From contig JAEFAK010000016.1 in the NCBI GenBank assembly GCA_016287555.1, positions 1 to 15,947 of the forward strand: 15,947 nt of DNA, given 5' to 3'. Positions 13,721-15,947 of this stretch are shown here, one piece after another; position 1 is the first letter of the stretch, and every line of letters begins with the position of its first letter. The DNA comes from Oscillospiraceae bacterium. Its GTDB lineage: Bacteria > Bacillota > Clostridia > Oscillospirales > Oscillospiraceae. The translations under genes were made by a program, and so were the position numbers. The notes under the pieces are model-generated. The model had not been told where the DNA came from, searched no databases, and saw nothing but the letters and a program-made list of their open reading frames with translations.

Positions 13721-15520
13721 TTGAAAAAGACACTTGCGATCATCCTGGCTGTCGTAATGCTCGTCTCTCTGCTCGGAGTCCTCTCCGGCTGCCAGAAGAC
13801 CCCCGCGGCCGCCAACAAGCAGGTAGCCAACGTCTTTTACGGCGGCGGCACCCCGCTGTCCATCGACCCCGCGCTCAACAGCGCCTCGTCCGGCAGCAAC
13901 GTCATCAAGCTCGCCCACGCCGGCCTCATGGGCTATCAGTGGGTCGACGGCGAGGCCAAGCTCATGCCTGAGCTCGCCGAGAAGTACGAAGTCAACGAGG
14001 AAGGCACCGTCTACACCTTCACGCTCCGCAAGGGACTGAAGTGGTCCGACGGCTCCGACTTCAAGGCCAGCGAGCTGGTCTGGGCGTGGAACCGCGCCGC
14101 CTCCGACGAGCTGGGCGCCGACTACGGCTTCCTCTATGACGTTATCGACGGCTACGGCACCGGCAGCCTGAACGTCGTCGCCGACGACGCCGCCGGCACC
14201 ATCGTCGTCACCCTGCCCAATCCCTGCGCCTACTTCCTGGATCTGTGCGCGTTCCCGACCTTCTACCCGGTCAAGAACACCGTCGATCCCGAGGGCGCCT
14301 GGGCTACCGACCCCGCCAAGTACATCGGCATGGGCGCGTTCCGCATGACCGCCTATAAGGTCGACGACGTCATCTCCTTCGAGAAGAACCCGAACTACTG
14401 GAACGCTGCCAACGTCAAGCTCGACGGCGTCAACTGCTACCTCTCCGAGGACAACGTCGCCATCCTGGCCGCCTATGAGACCAACGCGGCCGACTTCATC
14501 AACTCCATCGACCCGACCGAGTACGACCGCCTGAACGCCACCTACCCCGGCGAGCTCGTCTTCGGCGACTACATCGGCACCTACTACATCCTCTTCAACG
14601 TCTATAAGGACGTCTCCCCCGAGGGCAAGCAGCTTGCCGTCCAGGATCAGGCCAAGGCCCGCATCGCTTTCGGCATGCTCGTCGACCGTGACGTTCTCGT
14701 CAACGACGTCACCAAGGGCGGCCAGGTCGCCGCGACCGGCTTCTTCCCCGCCGGCCTCTCCGACGGCTACAACGCCGACGTCCGCGCCGCCGAGGGCTAC
14801 CAGACCTGGTACACCGGCACCCACACTCCGTCCGCCGAGAACCCCGCCTACACCGAGGATCAGGTGACCGCCTGCAAGATGCTCATCGACCTCGGCTATG
14901 ACTACACCGGCTCCATCGAGGGCGGCGACATCAAGTTCCAGGGCGTGCCCGCCATCGACTTCGCGTTCAACAACTCCGGCGCCAACGCGCTCATCATCCA
15001 GTACGTCCAGTCCACCTGGGAGAAGTTCGGCATCACCGCCACCATCAACACCGAGGCCTGGTCGACCCTCCAGCAGAAGCTGAAGGCCGGCGACGCCGAG
15101 GCCGCCCGCATGGGCTGGATAGCCGACTTCAACGACGTCGTGAACTTCCTCGAGATCTTCATCAGCGCCTCCGGCAACAACTATCCGCGTCTCGGCCGTG
15201 ACATCGGCGACTACACCCGCGCTTCCGCCGTCTCCGCCGACGCCGGTATCGGCGCCTACTGGGGCGTTACCGACAATATGACCTGGGCCGACGCCTATGA
15301 CTCCGTCGTCTCCGAGATCAAGTCCTGCACCGATCCCGCCCAGCGCGCTCAGCTCGCCGCTCACGCCGAGTACGTCCTCATGAGCACCGGCGGCGTCGCT
15401 CCGCTCTACTACTACACCAACCCCTACATGCTCAAGCCCAACGTCAAGAACCTCATCATGCTCACCACCGGCGACGTTCTCTGGAACTACGTCACCATCG
15501 AGACTCCCGCCGCGAAGTAA
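13721..15520 (+). CDS. oppA: Peptide-binding lipoprotein of the ABC importer (SBP_bac_5 family)
   Basis: The product has 599 residues and captures peptides outside the membrane and delivers them to the permeases. The N-terminal signal ends in the lipobox L-S-G-C with lipidated Cys24. The mature part begins with a family-5 solute-binding pattern: GGTPLSIDPALNSASSGSN, then LMPELAEKYEVNEEGTVYTF and LRKGLKWSDGSDFKASELVW. The length is normal for OppA-type proteins. The start is a TTG at 13721 with AAGGAGG 8 bases upstream; no ATG gives a complete signal peptide. It has its own strong promoter and is the last gene of the importer locus. Ile codons are nearly all ATC, with a single ATA seen, unlike the transporter genes upstream, which fits high expression. 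Whether it prefers di- or oligopeptides is not evident. Confidence 0.93.
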   Translation: MKKTLAIILAVVMLVSLLGVLSGCQKTPAAANKQVANVFYGGGTPLSIDPALNSASSGSNVIKLAHAGLMGYQWVDGEAKLMPELAEKYEVNEEGTVYTFTLRKGLKWSDGSDFKASELVWAWNRAASDELGADYGFLYDVIDGYGTGSLNVVADDAAGTIVVTLPNPCAYFLDLCAFPTFYPVKNTVDPEGAWATDPAKYIGMGAFRMTAYKVDDVISFEKNPNYWNAANVKLDGVNCYLSEDNVAILAAYETNAADFINSIDPTEYDRLNATYPGELVFGDYIGTYYILFNVYKDVSPEGKQLAVQDQAKARIAFGMLVDRDVLVNDVTKGGQVAATGFFPAGLSDGYNADVRAAEGYQTWYTGTHTPSAENPAYTEDQVTACKMLIDLGYDYTGSIEGGDIKFQGVPAIDFAFNNSGANALIIQYVQSTWEKFGITATINTEAWSTLQQKLKAGDAEAARMGWIADFNDVVNFLEIFISASGNNYPRLGRDIGDYTRASAVSADAGIGAYWGVTDNMTWADAYDSVVSEIKSCTDPAQRAQLAAHAEYVLMSTGGVAPLYYYTNPYMLKPNVKNLIMLTTGDVLWNYVTIETPAAK

Positions 15521-15567
15521 GCGCACAGGCTGAAAATATAAGCGGCCAGGGCCGCGCAATGCAAACG

Positions 15568-15602
15568 AAAAGAGCTCCCTCGTCCTGAGGGAGCTCTTTT
15601 TT
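15568..15602 (+). terminator. Rho-independent terminator of the transporter operon
   Basis: A 14-bp stem, AAAAGAGCTCCCTC (15568-15581) with GAGGGAGCTCTTTT (15587-15600), has a 5-base loop and T run to 15602. It is 47 bases after the stop codon. Confidence 0.95.
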
Positions 15603-15684
15603 ATCCCATCGCAGACGGGCAGGATCCGGGCTGCGGCGGCTGCCTGCCGGCTGCGGAGGAAACTTGGACTGCCTCCCCAAGCAG
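15601..15684. repeat. Dispersed ~84-bp repeat, copy 3
   Basis: This copy aligns without gaps to copy 1 over its first 80 bases, including CCATCGCAG, GGCGGCTGCC, GCGGAGG-x-AAC and TGCCT-x-CCC. Like copy 1, it begins inside the T tract of a terminator. Its tail can form CTTGG (15663-15667) with CCAAG (15677-15681). Confidence 0.75.
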
Positions 15685-15755
15685 AATAGTCGGCCGGACG
15701 TGAAAGCGGGGAAGCTGTCTGCCGCCTGCGGGGGAAACCGGCGCGATGCGCCGGA
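15685..15755. repeat. Diverged, shortened repeat, copy 4
   Basis: It keeps GGGGAAGCTGTCTGCCGCC and GCGGGGGAAAC in the order of the family core, then a perfect hairpin CCGGCGC-GAT-GCGCCGG (15738-15754) where copy 1 has its own hairpin. About ten bases are missing between the core blocks. Confidence 0.55.
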
Positions 15756-15780
15756 TGAGGGACCCGCGGGAAGGTGATCC

Positions 15781-15947
15781 GTAGGGGAGGGGCTTGCCCC
15801 TCCCGTCGTCTCTGCGGTGGCTTTCGGTAGGGGCAAGCCATTCCCCTGCGAGCTTTCCGCGGGCACGCCGTTCCCCGTCTCTCAAAGCCTTCCCCCTCGT
15901 GGGAAAGTGGCCGAGCGGCGCGAGGTCGGATGAGGGGCAAATCTGCA
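15781..15947. repeat. Inverted-repeat intergenic sequence, probably a dispersed element
   Basis: GGGAGGGGC (15785-15793) and GCCCCTCCC (15796-15804) form a palindrome. GGCTTGCCCCT (15791-15801) is repeated inverted as AGGGGCAAGCC (15829-15839). The end, with CCTTCCCCCTCGTGGGAAAG and GAGGTCGGATGAGGGG, resembles repeats I recall from many gut clostridial genomes. No gene is supported. Confidence 0.5.

Noticed and set aside
13664..15940. A 758-codon open frame on the minus strand across the binding-protein gene
   Set aside because: It is a shadow of the strongly C-ending codons of the binding protein. It also runs through a terminator and repeats and has no recognisable domain.

Overview
The window looks like a piece of chromosome from a GC-rich, Gram-positive, anaerobic gut-type member of the Clostridia. 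Four things point there: AGGAGG-type ribosome binding sites with some TTG starts, LPXTG-like wall-sorting signals, a cyclic-di-GMP-I riboswitch, and AT-rich sigma-A promoters of the TTGACA/TATAAT type. I cannot name a genus. No tRNA, rRNA, CRISPR array, integrase or transposase gene was seen.

Region 1 (1-7562) holds two tandem genes for large wall-anchored surface proteins. The first (1-3000) enters the window already in frame. It is a stalk of FctA-like pilin domains followed by Cna_B domains. The second (3762-7454) has a signal peptide, a Thr-rich segment, a thioester-type adhesin head, five Cna_B domains, a Thr-Pro repeat and a sorting signal. The two share an almost identical 3' end. Between them lie a terminator, a cluster of about 84-bp dispersed repeats, a promoter, a structured leader and a clear c-di-GMP-I riboswitch aptamer just upstream of the second gene. 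This suggests that its surface display follows the cell's motile/sessile signal. The adhesin head has Glu where thioester domains normally carry the bond-forming Gln.

Region 2 (7571-9358, minus strand) is a compact three-gene unit. In order of transcription it holds a conserved protein of unknown function, a small HExxH protein resembling a zinc peptidase, and a GNAT acetyltransferase. It converges on the second adhesin gene, with two strong terminators between them.

Region 3 (9458-15602) is an oligopeptide ABC importer in the order permease-permease-ATPase-ATPase-binding protein (opp/dpp type). A promoter with an overlapping palindrome precedes the first permease. The lipoprotein binding-protein gene has a second, stronger promoter, a hairpin at the 5' end of its message and highly biased codons, all consistent with it being made in excess over the membrane complex.

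Region 4 (15603-15947) contains no gene. It holds further copies of the repeat family seen between the adhesin genes, then inverted-repeat sequence of the kind scattered through clostridial genomes.

The best leads are the riboswitch-adhesin pair, including a possible translational switch at the ribosome binding site, the Gln-to-Glu change in the thioester head, and the dispersed repeats whose hairpin arms differ in sequence but keep their pairing.
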